Assembly: GCF_000733845.1 (NCBI RefSeq)
Contig: NZ_JPOI01000001.1
Coordinates: 2,023,501-2,087,500 of the forward strand
Direction: 5' to 3'
Length of the DNA stretch: 64,000 nucleotides
From: Geobacillus vulcani PSS1
GTDB taxonomy: Bacteria > Bacillota > Bacilli > Bacillales > Anoxybacillaceae
In this document: positions 7,876-17,167 of the stretch, one piece after another
Layout: each line of letters starts with the position of its first letter
How positions within the stretch are numbered: the first letter of the stretch is position 1
Notes under the pieces: model-generated
Database searches by the model: none
Seen by the model: only the letters and a program-made list of their open reading frames with translations
What the model was told of the DNA's origin: nothing
Program-made: the position numbers and the translations under genes

Positions 7876-9526
7876 GCCGCTCGCCTCCCTTCGTTCCAAG
7901 TTGCTCCGCCAGCTCGATCATCGCAACGATATTTTCCATTTTGATTTTCATCTCCCCTTCGCTCCGTGCATGAACAAAGGCGTCTTCGAAATAACGTTCC
8001 AGATTGGCGAGATTCATGTTCGCCAAAATGTCGTCCAGCTCGCCGACGACCCGCTCAAATAAGCGGATTTTTTCATACAGAAGCGTTAAAATATGCTCTT
8101 CGACCGTCTGTTTGACGGCAAAATTGTAAATGTAAACGTCATCCGTCTGGCCGAGGCGGTGGACGCGGCCGATTCGCTGCTCAAGGCGCATCGGATTCCA
8201 CGGCAAGTCGTAGTTGATGACATAGCGGCAAAACTGCAAGTTGATGCCCTCGCCGCCCGCCTCGGTGGCGATGAACACTTGGGCGTGGTGTTTAAACAGT
8301 TCCTGCATCCAGTCTTTTTTGCCGCGCCGGAAGCCGCCGCGAAACGGAACAGACGAGATGCCGTGCTGCTTTAAAAACCATTGCAAGTAAAGCTGCGTCG
8401 CCCGATATTCCGTGAAAATAATGACTTTGTCATTGATGGAGCGGATGAGCTCAAGCGCTTTTTCCGCCTTGGAGTTCGTCGTGACGGCGTTGATTTTTTC
8501 CAAAACGCGCTCAAGCGGCTCTGGAACTGCTTCGCCGCATTTGTCGATCATGTTTTTGATCGTGAGAAACAGCGCCTCGCGGCTGCTGCACGCCTCGCGA
8601 AGAAGCGTGATGAGCGAAAACGAACCGGCGAATGATTCATGACGGAGCGCCTTTACCGCCTCATACAGCTCGCGCTCTTCATCCGTAAACTCGATCAGCA
8701 CCGGCTCGACGTGGCGCTTTGACCATTCGATCGGCGTGTCGGCGCGGCGGTTGCGGATCATCACTTTGTTGACGAGCGCTTTTAAATGGTCGTTCGCCTG
8801 CACCGCCCGTGTTTTGCCGTATGTTTTCGCAAACTGTTCCGAGCTGCCTAAATGGCCGGGCTTCAGCAGCGAGACAAGGTTGAAAATTTCTTCGACCCGG
8901 TTTTGGATCGGCGTCGCCGTCAGCAGCAAACAAAACTTCTTTTTTAAATTTTGCACAAACTCGTAGTTTTTCGTTTTGTTGTTTTTCAGTTTGTGCGCCT
9001 CGTCAATGATGATCATATCGTACGGCTGCTCATAGATGATGTCGCGGTGCGGCGGCTTTTTCGCCGTATCGATCGAGGACACGACGATGTCGCACTGCTC
9101 CCAGACGTAACTCTTTTTCTGTTGGACGGCTGGGATGAAAAACTTTTCGTTCAACTCTCTCACCCATTGCGAAACAAGGGAGGCGGGAACGAGAATCAGC
9201 GCTTTTTTGACAAGCCCGCGAATCATATATTCTTTCAAGATGAGACCGGCTTCGATCGTTTTTCCAAGGCCGACTTCATCCGCTAAAATGGCTTTGCCGT
9301 TCATTTCCTCGACGACGCGGCGCGCCACTTCAAGCTGATGCGGAAGAATCGTTACATGTGGCAAATGTTTTAGCGCCTGCAAACCGTCAAATTCCGGCAC
9401 GCTTATATGATGGGCGGCCTCCAGCGCCAGCTCGTACATTTCCCAACTTGCCCACGGCCCGTCTTTTTCGACGCGCGCTAAAAACTCTTCCTTCCATGTC
9501 TCATCCATTTTCAGGTCGATGTTCAT
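7862..9526 (-). CDS. yqhH: YqhH, SNF2-family DNA/RNA helicase-like ATPase
   Basis: A 554-residue SF2/SNF2 ATPase close to the RapA/HepA group. Helicase motifs appear in order: DEVGLGKTIEAGLIL (I), DEAHKL (II), LTATPIQN (III), FTEYRATQLYLQW (IV), FIATEAGGEGINLQFC (V) and QRIGRVHRLGQ (VI). Such proteins translocate on DNA and remodel protein-DNA complexes or recycle RNA polymerase; the specific role here is unknown. The ATG at 9526 is best spaced from AGGAAGG (9534-9540), and an in-frame ATG is at 9532. It is divergent from the gcv operon and overlaps yqhG. Confidence 0.88.
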   Translation of the reverse strand: MNIDLKMDETWKEEFLARVEKDGPWASWEMYELALEAAHHISVPEFDGLQALKHLPHVTILPHQLEVARRVVEEMNGKAILADEVGLGKTIEAGLILKEYMIRGLVKKALILVPASLVSQWVRELNEKFFIPAVQQKKSYVWEQCDIVVSSIDTAKKPPHRDIIYEQPYDMIIIDEAHKLKNNKTKNYEFVQNLKKKFCLLLTATPIQNRVEEIFNLVSLLKPGHLGSSEQFAKTYGKTRAVQANDHLKALVNKVMIRNRRADTPIEWSKRHVEPVLIEFTDEERELYEAVKALRHESFAGSFSLITLLREACSSREALFLTIKNMIDKCGEAVPEPLERVLEKINAVTTNSKAEKALELIRSINDKVIIFTEYRATQLYLQWFLKQHGISSVPFRGGFRRGKKDWMQELFKHHAQVFIATEAGGEGINLQFCRYVINYDLPWNPMRLEQRIGRVHRLGQTDDVYIYNFAVKQTVEEHILTLLYEKIRLFERVVGELDDILANMNLANLERYFEDAFVHARSEGEMKIKMENIVAMIELAEQLGTKGGERHAAT

Positions 9527-9753
9527 CGGCATCCCTTCCTGTATCGCGAATGTTTATACGTTTTTTTTATGATATGTTAAACAAAATGGGAACATTTTTA
9601 TATGAAATTCCTAATAAAGTTCGATCATTTCCTATTGCCCTTTGACTGTGATTGATGGTAGTATAAATTTAGAACATTCGCAGGACTCGTTGATCAGGGC
9701 GTTTGTTAGTATGCCCGATATGGAAACAATTTATTGATGGGCGGATGACGGCA

Positions 9754-9950
9754 AGGGGAGAGACTACGGAATGTAGCGCCGAAGGAGCAAGCGGAAACGC
9801 GAATCTCTCAGGCAAAAAGACCCTTGCTTGACGCAGCTCTGGAGAGCGCCTGCATTCACGCAGGCCACCCAAGAGGAAACCGATCGGCCCCACGGACCGC
9901 AAACGGACGCGCCAAACGGCCGGCGGGAAACTTTCAGGTGCCAGGACAGA
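9754..9950 (+). promoter_or_regulatory. Tandem glycine riboswitch upstream of gcvT
   Basis: Two consecutive glycine aptamers are readable. The first runs from GGGGAGAGACT (9754) through CGCCGAAGGAGCAAG to TCTCTCAGGCAAAAAGACC. The second contains CGCCTGCATTCACGCAGGCCACCC, CCAAGAGGAAACC and GAAACTTTCAGGTGCCAGG. It is followed by an intrinsic terminator (9945-9988) that overlaps the aptamer end. Glycine binding normally favours read-through into the glycine cleavage genes. The rest of the 490-nt gap between yqhH and gcvT holds only promoter-like sequence: TTGACT at 9642 and TATAAA at 9662, with a short 14-nt spacing. Confidence 0.93.
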
Positions 9951-9988
9951 GCCCCCTTTGATCGAAAGGGTGGAGTCTGTCTTTTTTT
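9945..9988 (+). terminator. Riboswitch-controlled intrinsic terminator
   Basis: Hairpin with outer arms GACAGA (9945-9950) / TCTGTC (9976-9981), inner arms CCCTTT/AAAGGG, and seven Ts. It forms the expression platform of the glycine riboswitch. Confidence 0.88.
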
Positions 9989-10016
9989 CTGCGATCGACG
10001 ACAAGGAGGGAATGAG

Positions 10017-11111
10017 ATGCTAAAGCGCACGCCCCTATTCTCGATGTACGCCCGTTACGGCGCCAAAACGATTGAATTCGGCGGCTGGGAAATGCCGGTG
10101 CAGTTTTCCAGCATCAAGGAAGAACATGAGGCTGTAAGAACGCGCGCCGGGCTGTTTGACGTCTCCCACATGGGCGAAATTGTCGTCCGCGGCCGTGGGA
10201 GCCTCGCGTTTTTGCAAAAGCTCATGACCAATGACGTCGCCAAACTGCGCCCCGGCCGCGCGCAATATACGCTTATGTGCAATGAGAACGGCGGCACGGT
10301 TGATGATTTGCTCATTTATCAAAAAGGAGAGAATGACTACTTGCTGGTCGTCAATGCGGCGAATACGGAAAAAGACTTCGCTTGGCTAAGCGGACATGTT
10401 GAGGGCGGCGTCGAGCTTCAAGATGTATCGTCCGAAACGGCTCAGCTTGCCTTGCAAGGGCCGGCAGCGGAGGGCGTCTTGCAGCGATTGACGGATTTTG
10501 ATTTGGCGGCGCTGCGCCCGTTTTCATTCGCTGACGGCGTCGAAGTCTCGGGCGTGAAGGCGCTCGTTTCGCGCACCGGCTATACGGGGGAAGACGGGTT
10601 TGAGCTATATTGTAAAGCGGAAGACGCCGCCGCGCTATGGGAGGCGATCCTAGCCGCCGGAGCTCGTGACGGCGTTCTCCCATGCGGACTGGGGGCGCGC
10701 GATACGCTCCGCTTTGAAGCCTGCCTGCCGCTTTACGGTCAAGAGCTGTCCGACTCGATTTCACCAATTGAAGCCGGGCTCGGTTTTGCCGTCAAAACGG
10801 AAAAAGAGCCACCGTTTATCGGCCAAGCGGTATTGAAACGGCAAAAAGAGGAAGGGCCGCCGCGCCGGCTCGTCGGCATTGAAATGATCGACAGAGGCAT
10901 TCCGCGCCACGGATACGTTGTCTTTGCCGACGGCGAAGAGGTCGGGTTCGTCACGACCGGCACGCAGTCACCAACCTTGAAGAAAAACATCGGCTTGGCC
11001 TTGGTGAAAGCGGATGTGGCCGCCATCGGCCGGGAGGTGGAGGTGGACATCCGCGGCAAGCGGCTGAAAGCGAACATCGTGCCGATTCCGTTTTACAGGC
11101 GGGCCAAGTGA
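10017..11111 (+). CDS. gcvT: Glycine cleavage system T protein (aminomethyltransferase)
   Basis: A 364-residue tetrahydrofolate-dependent aminomethyltransferase. It takes the aminomethyl group from lipoylated H protein, releasing ammonia and forming 5,10-methylene-THF. N-terminal motifs GGWEMPVQF and [10 protein letters not shown] and the later [10 protein letters not shown] are typical GcvT signatures. The start at 10017 follows AAGGAGGG (10003-10010). The frame extends back through the riboswitch, but that part is RNA, not coding. First gene of gcvT-gcvPA-gcvPB. GcvH is encoded elsewhere. Confidence 0.96.
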   Translation: MLKRTPLFSMYARYGAKTIEFGGWEMPVQFSSIKEEHEAVRTRAGLFDVSHMGEIVVRGRGSLAFLQKLMTNDVAKLRPGRAQYTLMCNENGGTVDDLLIYQKGENDYLLVVNAANTEKDFAWLSGHVEGGVELQDVSSETAQLALQGPAAEGVLQRLTDFDLAALRPFSFADGVEVSGVKALVSRTGYTGEDGFELYCKAEDAAALWEAILAAGARDGVLPCGLGARDTLRFEACLPLYGQELSDSISPIEAGLGFAVKTEKEPPFIGQAVLKRQKEEGPPRRLVGIEMIDRGIPRHGYVVFADGEEVGFVTTGTQSPTLKKNIGLALVKADVAAIGREVEVDIRGKRLKANIVPIPFYRRAK

Positions 11112-11146
11112 CGATTCCAAAGCGACAAGGAAAGGGGAAAAACGCA

Positions 11147-12493
11147 GTGCTCCATCGTTATTTGCCGATGACGGAAGAAGACAAACAGGAGATGCTGAAG
11201 ACGATCGGCGTTGCCTCGATTGACGACTTGTTTGCCGATATTCCCGAACAAGTCCGCTTCCGCGGCAAGCTGAAGGTGAAACCGGCCAAATCGGAGCCGG
11301 AGCTGTGGAAAGAGCTTGCGGACTTAGCGGAAAAAAACGCCAACATCAAACAATATGTTTCCTTTTTAGGAGCCGGGGTGTACGACCATTATATTCCGGC
11401 TGTCGTCGACCATGTCCTGTCGCGCTCTGAATTTTATACGGCATATACGCCGTATCAACCGGAAATTTCCCAAGGCGAGCTGCAGGCGATTTTTGAGTTT
11501 CAGACGATGGTGTGCGAACTGACGGGCATGGATGTCGCCAACTCGTCGATGTACGACGGCGGCACAGCGCTTGCCGAAGCGGTGCTTCTTAGCGCCGCGC
11601 ATACGAAGCGAAAGAAAGTGCTCATCTCGAACGTCGTTCATCCACAATATCGGGAAGTTGTGCGCACGTATGCGAAAGGTCAGAAGCTTGACGTGAAAGA
11701 AATTCCGTATGATGGCGGCGTCACCGACCTTAAGGCGCTTGAAGCGGAAATGGGCGATGATGTGGCGTGTGTTGTCGTCCAGTATCCGAACTTTTTTGGT
11801 CAAATCGAGCCGCTGAAAGCGATCGCGCCGCTCGTTCATGAAAAGAAAAGTTTATTCGTTGTCGCCAGCAACCCATTGGCGCTTGGCGTGCTGACTCCGC
11901 CAGGGGCGTTTGGCGCCGACATTGTCGTCGGGGACATGCAGCCGTTTGGCATTCCGACGCAGTTTGGCGGTCCGCATTGCGGCTATTTCGCCGTCAAAGC
12001 GCCGCTCATGCGAAAAATTCCAGGGCGGCTCGTCGGGCAGACGACCGATGAGGACGGGCGCCGTGGGTTTGTCTTGACGCTTCAAGCGCGCGAGCAGCAC
12101 ATCCGCCGCGATAAGGCGACATCGAACATTTGCTCCAACCAAGCGTTAAACGCCTTGGCCGCTTCCGTAGCGCTCTCGGCGCTCGGCAAGCGGGGCGTGA
12201 AAGAAATGGCGGCGATGAATATGCAAAAGGCGCATTATGCGAAAAGCGAGCTTGAAAAACGCGGGTTGTCGTCGCCGTTTGCCGGCCCGTTTTTCAACGA
12301 GTTCGTCGTCCGGCTCGGCCAGCCGGTTTCTGATGTGAACGATCGCCTGCTCGAAAAAGGGATCATCGGCGGCTATGACCTCGGCCGCGACTATCCAGAA
12401 CTTTCCGGCCATATGCTGATTGCTGTGACGGAAGTGCGGACAAAAGAAGAAATCGATCGGTTTGTCAATGAATTGGGGGATGGCCATGCGTAA
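11147..12493 (+). CDS. gcvPA: Glycine dehydrogenase (decarboxylating) subunit 1
   Basis: A 448-residue alpha subunit of the two-subunit P protein, which decarboxylates glycine and passes the aminomethyl group to lipoyl-GcvH. It begins [17 protein letters not shown] as in other Geobacillus GcvPA proteins, so the GTG at 11147 is chosen over the upstream in-frame start at 11108. Motifs include [14 protein letters not shown] and SMYDGGTA. It overlaps gcvPB by 8 nt, consistent with stoichiometric synthesis. Confidence 0.95.
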   Translation: MLHRYLPMTEEDKQEMLKTIGVASIDDLFADIPEQVRFRGKLKVKPAKSEPELWKELADLAEKNANIKQYVSFLGAGVYDHYIPAVVDHVLSRSEFYTAYTPYQPEISQGELQAIFEFQTMVCELTGMDVANSSMYDGGTALAEAVLLSAAHTKRKKVLISNVVHPQYREVVRTYAKGQKLDVKEIPYDGGVTDLKALEAEMGDDVACVVVQYPNFFGQIEPLKAIAPLVHEKKSLFVVASNPLALGVLTPPGAFGADIVVGDMQPFGIPTQFGGPHCGYFAVKAPLMRKIPGRLVGQTTDEDGRRGFVLTLQAREQHIRRDKATSNICSNQALNALAASVALSALGKRGVKEMAAMNMQKAHYAKSELEKRGLSSPFAGPFFNEFVVRLGQPVSDVNDRLLEKGIIGGYDLGRDYPELSGHMLIAVTEVRTKEEIDRFVNELGDGHA

Positions 12494-13958
12494 TGATCAA
12501 CCGCTCATTTTCGAACGAAGCAAGCCGGGGCGCATCGCCTACAGCCTGCCGGCGCTTGACGTGCCTGCTGTCGATGTCAGCGAGCTCGTGCCGGCCGACT
12601 ACTTGCGCACCGAAGAGCCAGAGCTGCCGGAAGTGTCGGAGCTTGACTTAATGCGCCATTATACGGCGCTGTCGAGACGAAACCACGGCGTTGATTCCGG
12701 CTTTTACCCGCTCGGGTCGTGCACGATGAAATACAATCCGAAAATCAATGAAAACGTCGCCCGCCTCGCTGGGTTTGCCCACATTCATCCGCTTCAGCCG
12801 GAAAAGACGGTGCAAGGGGCGCTTGAGTTGATGTATGATTTACAAGAGCATTTAAAAGAAATCACGGGCATGGATGCCGTCACCTTGCAGCCGGCGGCCG
12901 GCGCCCACGGTGAATGGACTGGGCTGATGATGATCCGTGCTTACCATGAAGCAAACGGCGACTTCAACCGGACGAAAGTCATTGTCCCGGATTCAGCGCA
13001 CGGCACGAACCCGGCGTCAGCGACGGTGGCCGGTTTTGAGACGGTGACGGTCAAATCGACGGCCGACGGACTTGTCGATTTAGAGGACTTAAAGCGCGTC
13101 GTCGGTCCGGATACAGCGGCGCTTATGCTCACGAATCCGAATACGCTCGGGCTGTTTGAAGAGCAGATCGTCGAAATGGCCGAAATCGTCCACGCAGCCG
13201 GCGGCAAGCTGTATTATGACGGCGCGAATTTAAACGCGATTCTTGGCAAGGCGCGCCCGGGGGACATGGGCTTTGACGTCGTTCATTTGAACTTGCATAA
13301 AACGTTCACCGGCCCGCATGGCGGCGGAGGCCCAGGCTCCGGCCCGGTCGGGGTGAAAGCGGACCTCATTCCGTTTTTGCCGAAGCCGGTCATCGAAAAA
13401 GGAGAAAACGGCTATTATCTCGATGACGACCGCCCGCAGTCGATCGGCCGCGTCAAGCCGTTTTACGGCAATTTCGGCATCAACGTCCGGGCGTACACGT
13501 ACATCCGCTCGATGGGGCCGGACGGCTTAAAAGCGGTGAGCGAGTACGCTGTGTTAAACGCCAACTATATGATGCGCCGCCTCGCCGAATATTACGATTT
13601 GCCGTATGACCGCCATTGCAAGCACGAGTTCGTCCTGTCGGGACGCCGGCAAAAGAAACTCGGCGTCAGGACGCTCGATATTGCCAAGCGGCTGCTTGAT
13701 TTCGGCTTCCACCCGCCGACGATTTACTTCCCGCTCATCGTCGAAGAGTGCATGATGATTGAGCCGACGGAGACAGAGTCGAAAGAGACGCTCGACGCGT
13801 TTATTGACGCCATGATCCAAATTGCCAAAGAGGCGGAGGAAAATCCGGAAATCGTTCAAGAAGCGCCGCATACGACCGTTGTCAAGCGATTGGATGAAAC
13901 GACCGCGGCGCGCAAGCCGATTTTGCGCTATCAAAAACCAAAACATAGCGACAACTGA
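12486..13958 (+). CDS. gcvPB: Glycine dehydrogenase (decarboxylating) subunit 2
   Basis: A 490-residue beta subunit of the P protein carrying pyridoxal phosphate. The PLP lysine lies in [20 protein letters not shown], at about residue 272. The [10 protein letters not shown] segment near residue 85 is also characteristic. The ATG at 12486 is preceded by GGGGGA and overlaps the end of gcvPA; further in-frame ATGs lie at 12462 and 12480. Last gene of the operon, followed by a terminator at 13978-14009. Confidence 0.95.
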   Translation: MRNDQPLIFERSKPGRIAYSLPALDVPAVDVSELVPADYLRTEEPELPEVSELDLMRHYTALSRRNHGVDSGFYPLGSCTMKYNPKINENVARLAGFAHIHPLQPEKTVQGALELMYDLQEHLKEITGMDAVTLQPAAGAHGEWTGLMMIRAYHEANGDFNRTKVIVPDSAHGTNPASATVAGFETVTVKSTADGLVDLEDLKRVVGPDTAALMLTNPNTLGLFEEQIVEMAEIVHAAGGKLYYDGANLNAILGKARPGDMGFDVVHLNLHKTFTGPHGGGGPGSGPVGVKADLIPFLPKPVIEKGENGYYLDDDRPQSIGRVKPFYGNFGINVRAYTYIRSMGPDGLKAVSEYAVLNANYMMRRLAEYYDLPYDRHCKHEFVLSGRRQKKLGVRTLDIAKRLLDFGFHPPTIYFPLIVEECMMIEPTETESKETLDAFIDAMIQIAKEAEENPEIVQEAPHTTVVKRLDETTAARKPILRYQKPKHSDN

Positions 13959-13977
13959 CGTTTGATCATTGATGAGC

Positions 13978-14009
13978 GCTCGCTCCCCAACGGAGCGGGC
14001 CGTTTTTTG
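13978..14009 (+). terminator. Terminator of the gcv operon
   Basis: Nine-base-pair stem GCTCGCTCC / GGAGCGGGC with a CCAAC loop, followed by CCGTTTTTT. Confidence 0.85.
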
Positions 14010-14025
14010 TACGGTGGATGAGCCA

Positions 14026-14064
14026 TTGACAGAAATGCCAAATTAGTTTATTATATAAACTAAT
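14026..14064 (+). promoter_or_regulatory. Sigma-A promoter with XylR-type operator
   Basis: A consensus -35 TTGACA (14026-14031) and a -10 TATTAT (14049-14054) are separated by 17 nt. A perfect inverted repeat, half-site ATTAGTTTA (14042-14050) / TAAACTAAT (14056-14064), covers the -10. The TTAGTTT/AAACTAA halves are those of Bacillus xyl operators, though the halves are closer together here than I recall for B. subtilis. Binding would block RNA polymerase, so autorepression of the downstream repressor gene is likely. The 309-nt gap otherwise holds the gcv terminator and an approximately 200-nt leader. Confidence 0.8.
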
Positions 14065-14267
14065 GGCCAGGGAAGAAACAGCATGCGTTCATATGGAGAA
14101 GTTAGCCTTAACAGTCGGCGCACGGGCGCTCGACGGCTTGAATGAAAAAGCGGATGGCCAAGAAGCCCACACGGCAGGAATCGACGGATGCAGAACGGCC
14201 ATAGTGAGGCGCCCCTGCCCTTTCGCAAGACACATTCGATCAATCAAATGAAAAGGATGACAGAGAC

Positions 14268-15455
14268 GTGAGGACAGGAAACATTTCCCTTGTCAAAAAA
14301 ATGAATAAACAGCTCGTCTTGAAATTGATTCGCGACCAGCATCCGATTTCGCGCGCCGATATTGCGAAAACGACCGGATTGAATAAAGCGACCGTTTCCG
14401 CGCTTGTTGATGAACTGATCGCCGAGCATTTCGTTCATGAAAGCGGAATTGGCGAGTCAACTGGAGGACGCCGGCCGCTCATGCTTCGCTTCAACGCCGA
14501 AGCCGGCTCGCTTGTCGGCGTGGAGTTGGGGGTGAACTATTTGTATGCCGTGTTGACCAATTTAAATGCGGACATTCTTTGGGAGCAACGGCGTTCGTTC
14601 CGCCCATCCGAAGGGCAAGAGGCGATCATCGGCGAAATGATGGAGCTCATCGAGGCGGCCATCCGCCGGGCGCCAGCGACGCCGTATGGCGTGATGGGAA
14701 TCGGCATTGGGGTGCCGGGCGTTGTCCATGCCGAGAGCGGGACAGTTGTGTTTGCCCCGAACTTGCGCTGGGACGATGTCGCCTTGGCGGCTGTTTTGCG
14801 GCAACGGTGGCCTGAGCGTCCTGTCATTGTCGAGAATGAGGCGAAACTGGCGGCGCTTGGAGAAAAGTGGTTTGGCGCCGGCCATGAGTTTGCCCATTTC
14901 GTCTATATTAGCGCCGGAATCGGCATTGGCGCCGGCGTCGTTCTTCACCATCAGCTCTATCGGGGTGTCAGCGGCCTAGCTGGTGAAATCGGCCATCATA
15001 CGATCGATGTCAACGGCATTCGCTGCAGCTGCGGCAACATCGGCTGCTGGGAGATGTACGCTTCTGAAAAATATATTGAGCGGCGGTTAGCCGAGGAAGG
15101 GCGTTCCGAATGGCTCGGCGACCGTTTTTCTGTCGCGGCGATGGCGCTGGCCGCCGAGAGCGACGAGCAGCTGGCGCGCATTTTGGAGGAAACAGGACGC
15201 TATCTCGGCATCGGGTTGCTGCAGACGGTGTATGCCTACAACCCAGAAGCGATCATCATCGGCGGCTCGCTCGCCCAAGCCGGGGAGCACGTGCTTGACC
15301 CGGCGCGCCAAGAAGTGAAGCGGCGTATTCTTGTGAAAAAAGAAAGCGAGCCGTATATCATTCCGTCGGAGCTGAGGGAAAAAAGCTGCGCGATTGGCGC
15401 TGCTGCTTCCGTATTAGAGGCGGTCGTTTTGCCGCCGGAATTTGCGGCGGTCTAG
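14268..15455 (+). CDS. xylR: XylR-like ROK family transcriptional repressor
   Basis: A 395-residue ROK repressor. An N-terminal winged helix (PISRADIAKTTGLNKATVSALVDELI, near residues 25-50) precedes a sugar-kinase-like ROK domain with the zinc motif CSCGNIGCWE near residue 250. The N terminus (SLVKKMNKQLVLKLIRDQ) and the operator upstream point to xylose repressor XylR. No xylose genes are in the window, so ligand specificity is inferred. Start is GTG 14268, after AAAGGA. It is isolated between the gcv operon and yqhL and bounded by terminators. Confidence 0.8.
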   Translation: MRTGNISLVKKMNKQLVLKLIRDQHPISRADIAKTTGLNKATVSALVDELIAEHFVHESGIGESTGGRRPLMLRFNAEAGSLVGVELGVNYLYAVLTNLNADILWEQRRSFRPSEGQEAIIGEMMELIEAAIRRAPATPYGVMGIGIGVPGVVHAESGTVVFAPNLRWDDVALAAVLRQRWPERPVIVENEAKLAALGEKWFGAGHEFAHFVYISAGIGIGAGVVLHHQLYRGVSGLAGEIGHHTIDVNGIRCSCGNIGCWEMYASEKYIERRLAEEGRSEWLGDRFSVAAMALAAESDEQLARILEETGRYLGIGLLQTVYAYNPEAIIIGGSLAQAGEHVLDPARQEVKRRILVKKESEPYIIPSELREKSCAIGAAASVLEAVVLPPEFAAV

Positions 15456-15462
15456 CGCATGC

Positions 15463-15499
15463 AAAGAGGCGCCTGCCTGTTTTGGCAGAGCGCCTCTTT
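15463..15499. terminator. Bidirectional terminator between xylR and yqhL
   Basis: Arms AAAGAGGCGC (15463-15472) / GCGCCTCTTT (15490-15499) with an inner CTGCC/GGCAG stem. It lies between convergent genes. Confidence 0.8.
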
Positions 15500-15509
15500 C
15501 GTTAACGGG

Positions 15510-15884
15510 TTACGCTTTTTTCTTCACTTTCCCGGTCCATGTTTTAAATCCGCCTTTTAAATGATACAAGTCGCGGTACCCTTTTCGATAGAGCATTTGT
15601 GCGGCACGCCCGCTGCGCAGCCCGTTTTGGCAGTACAAATAGATCGGCTGGTCTTTGCGCAATTCTTTCATGCGCATGCGAAGCTGCGTGAGCGGGATGT
15701 TGCGCGCCCCTAAAATATGTCCAGCCGCAAACTCATCTGGTTCGCGGACGTCGACGAGTTGCGCTTTTCGATAACCGGCGCGGAACTCTTCCTCTGTCAA
15801 CGCTTTGACAATTCTCTTCTGCCAGAAGTACGTAATGACGGAATACACGATGATCGCGCCGAGAATAATGAGCAAAGCTTCCAC
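15510..15884 (-). CDS. yqhL: YqhL, membrane-anchored rhodanese-like protein
   Basis: A 124-residue protein with an N-terminal membrane helix (LLIILGAIIVYSVITYFW) and a rhodanese domain. The active-site loop is CQNGLRSG, with an intact cysteine, so sulfurtransferase or persulfide chemistry is possible. The start is GTG 15884, eight nt from a strong AGGAGG; the nearby ATG at 15891 is out of frame. As in B. subtilis, it sits between the gcv genes and lipM. The physiological sulfur acceptor is unknown. Confidence 0.85.
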   Translation of the reverse strand: MEALLIILGAIIVYSVITYFWQKRIVKALTEEEFRAGYRKAQLVDVREPDEFAAGHILGARNIPLTQLRMRMKELRKDQPIYLYCQNGLRSGRAAQMLYRKGYRDLYHLKGGFKTWTGKVKKKA

Positions 15885-16076
15885 CCGTCATGCCTCCTTT
15901 CGCTTCATCTGCTATTTCCTATTATATAAAGTCGCCGCCGGGAAGCAAAGAGATTTTCGCCATGCCATTTTTCTTTCCTTCACCGGCGTTGTTTGCTAAA
16001 CTAGTAAAGGCGGCCGAAGGGTTCTGCCCTGAAGCGCCGCCATGTTGAAGTGAGGAACAATGGAGAAGGTGGAACG

Positions 16077-16913
16077 ATGGCAAAAGAAGTATGGCGCTTT
16101 ATCGATTCCGGCCATTGCCCGCCGGCGTTCAATATGGCACTCGATGAGGCGCTTCTCGATTGGCACAGCGAAGGAAAAATTCCGCCGACGGTTCGCTTTT
16201 ACGGCTGGAATCCGCCAACCTTGTCGATCGGCTATTTTCAAAAAGTGGAGAAAGAAATTGACTTAGAGGCGGTGAAACGGCACGGCCTTGGCTTTGTCCG
16301 CCGTCCGACCGGCGGGCGCGGCGTCCTGCATGATCAAGAATTGACATACAGCGTGATCGTCTCTGAATCCCATCCGGCGATGCCAAAGACGGTGACGGAA
16401 GCATACCGCGTCATTTCGCAAGGAATTTTAGAGGGATTTCGCTATCTTGGATTGGATGCGTATTTTGCCGTGCCAAAGACAGAAGAAGAGAAAGCCGATT
16501 TGCGCAGCCCGCGCTCGGCTGTTTGTTTTGACGCGCCGTCATGGTACGAGTTGGTCGTTGAGGGACGGAAAATCGCCGGCAGCGCGCAAACGCGGCAAAA
16601 AGGCGTCATTTTGCAGCACGGATCGATCTTGCTTGATCTCGACGAAGAACTGCTGTTCAGCTTGTTTAAATACCCGAACGAGCGGGTGAAAGAGCGGCTG
16701 CAGCGGGAATTTAAAAACAAAGCGGTCGCCATCAATGAGGTGGCGGGCCGGACGGTGACGATTGAGGAAGCAAAAGAAGCGTTTTACAAAGGATTTGAAA
16801 AAGGATTGGACATCGTGTTGGAACCGTACACGCTCACTGACGAGGAGCGGGCGTATGTCGAAGAGCTGGCGCGGACGAAATACGAAAGCGATGAATGGAA
16901 CTTCAAGCGCTGA
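16077..16913 (+). CDS. lipM: LipM, octanoyl-[GcvH]:ACP octanoyltransferase
   Basis: A 278-residue member of the lipoate ligase/octanoyltransferase fold, matching B. subtilis LipM (YqhM) in length and context. LipM moves octanoate from ACP to the H protein as the first step of lipoyl assembly. The catalytic cysteine is C150 in [13 protein letters not shown], followed by [21 protein letters not shown], which holds the conserved lysine. The ATG at 16077 is preferred over 16050 because GAAGGTGG is correctly spaced. It lies near the gcv operon, whose H-protein partner needs lipoylation, and in the same window as the lipoyl-dependent bkd complex. Confidence 0.93.
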   Translation: MAKEVWRFIDSGHCPPAFNMALDEALLDWHSEGKIPPTVRFYGWNPPTLSIGYFQKVEKEIDLEAVKRHGLGFVRRPTGGRGVLHDQELTYSVIVSESHPAMPKTVTEAYRVISQGILEGFRYLGLDAYFAVPKTEEEKADLRSPRSAVCFDAPSWYELVVEGRKIAGSAQTRQKGVILQHGSILLDLDEELLFSLFKYPNERVKERLQREFKNKAVAINEVAGRTVTIEEAKEAFYKGFEKGLDIVLEPYTLTDEERAYVEELARTKYESDEWNFKR

Positions 16914-17033
16914 GTAGCGGTGTGGTAAATCGTTCGTTTTCCGGCAAAAATGGCGGCACTCCCCTGTTTTTCTCTGCTTTTCGCCATGTTTTGCTTTTTT
17001 TGCTTGACAAAAATGAAATTATTCGTTCTCTTT

Positions 17034-17080
17034 AACAATATATAGTATGATTTTCGTAAAAAATCATACTATATATTGTT
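17034..17080 (+). promoter_or_regulatory. Paired NrdR boxes in the nrdJ promoter
   Basis: Two 16-nt sites are exact reverse complements of each other: AACAATATATAGTATG (17034-17049) and CATACTATATATTGTT (17065-17080). Their centres are 31 bp apart, the spacing known for tandem NrdR boxes upstream of ribonucleotide reductase genes. A -10-like TATGAT (17046-17051) overlaps the first box, with a weak TTCGTT -35 18 nt upstream, so NrdR binding should occlude the promoter. The rest of the 254-nt gap is AT-rich and holds a TTGACA at 17004. Confidence 0.82.
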
Positions 17081-17167
17081 TTTTTCTGTTCGATATGGTA
17101 AGGTAGAGAAGACAGGACAACTTTGCCAAAAACATGAGAGATTATATAAAAGAGGAGAGATAGGAGA

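Noticed and set aside
14063..14251. 62-codon reading frame before xylR
   Set aside because: No ribosome site, and its start lies within the operator; more likely untranslated leader.
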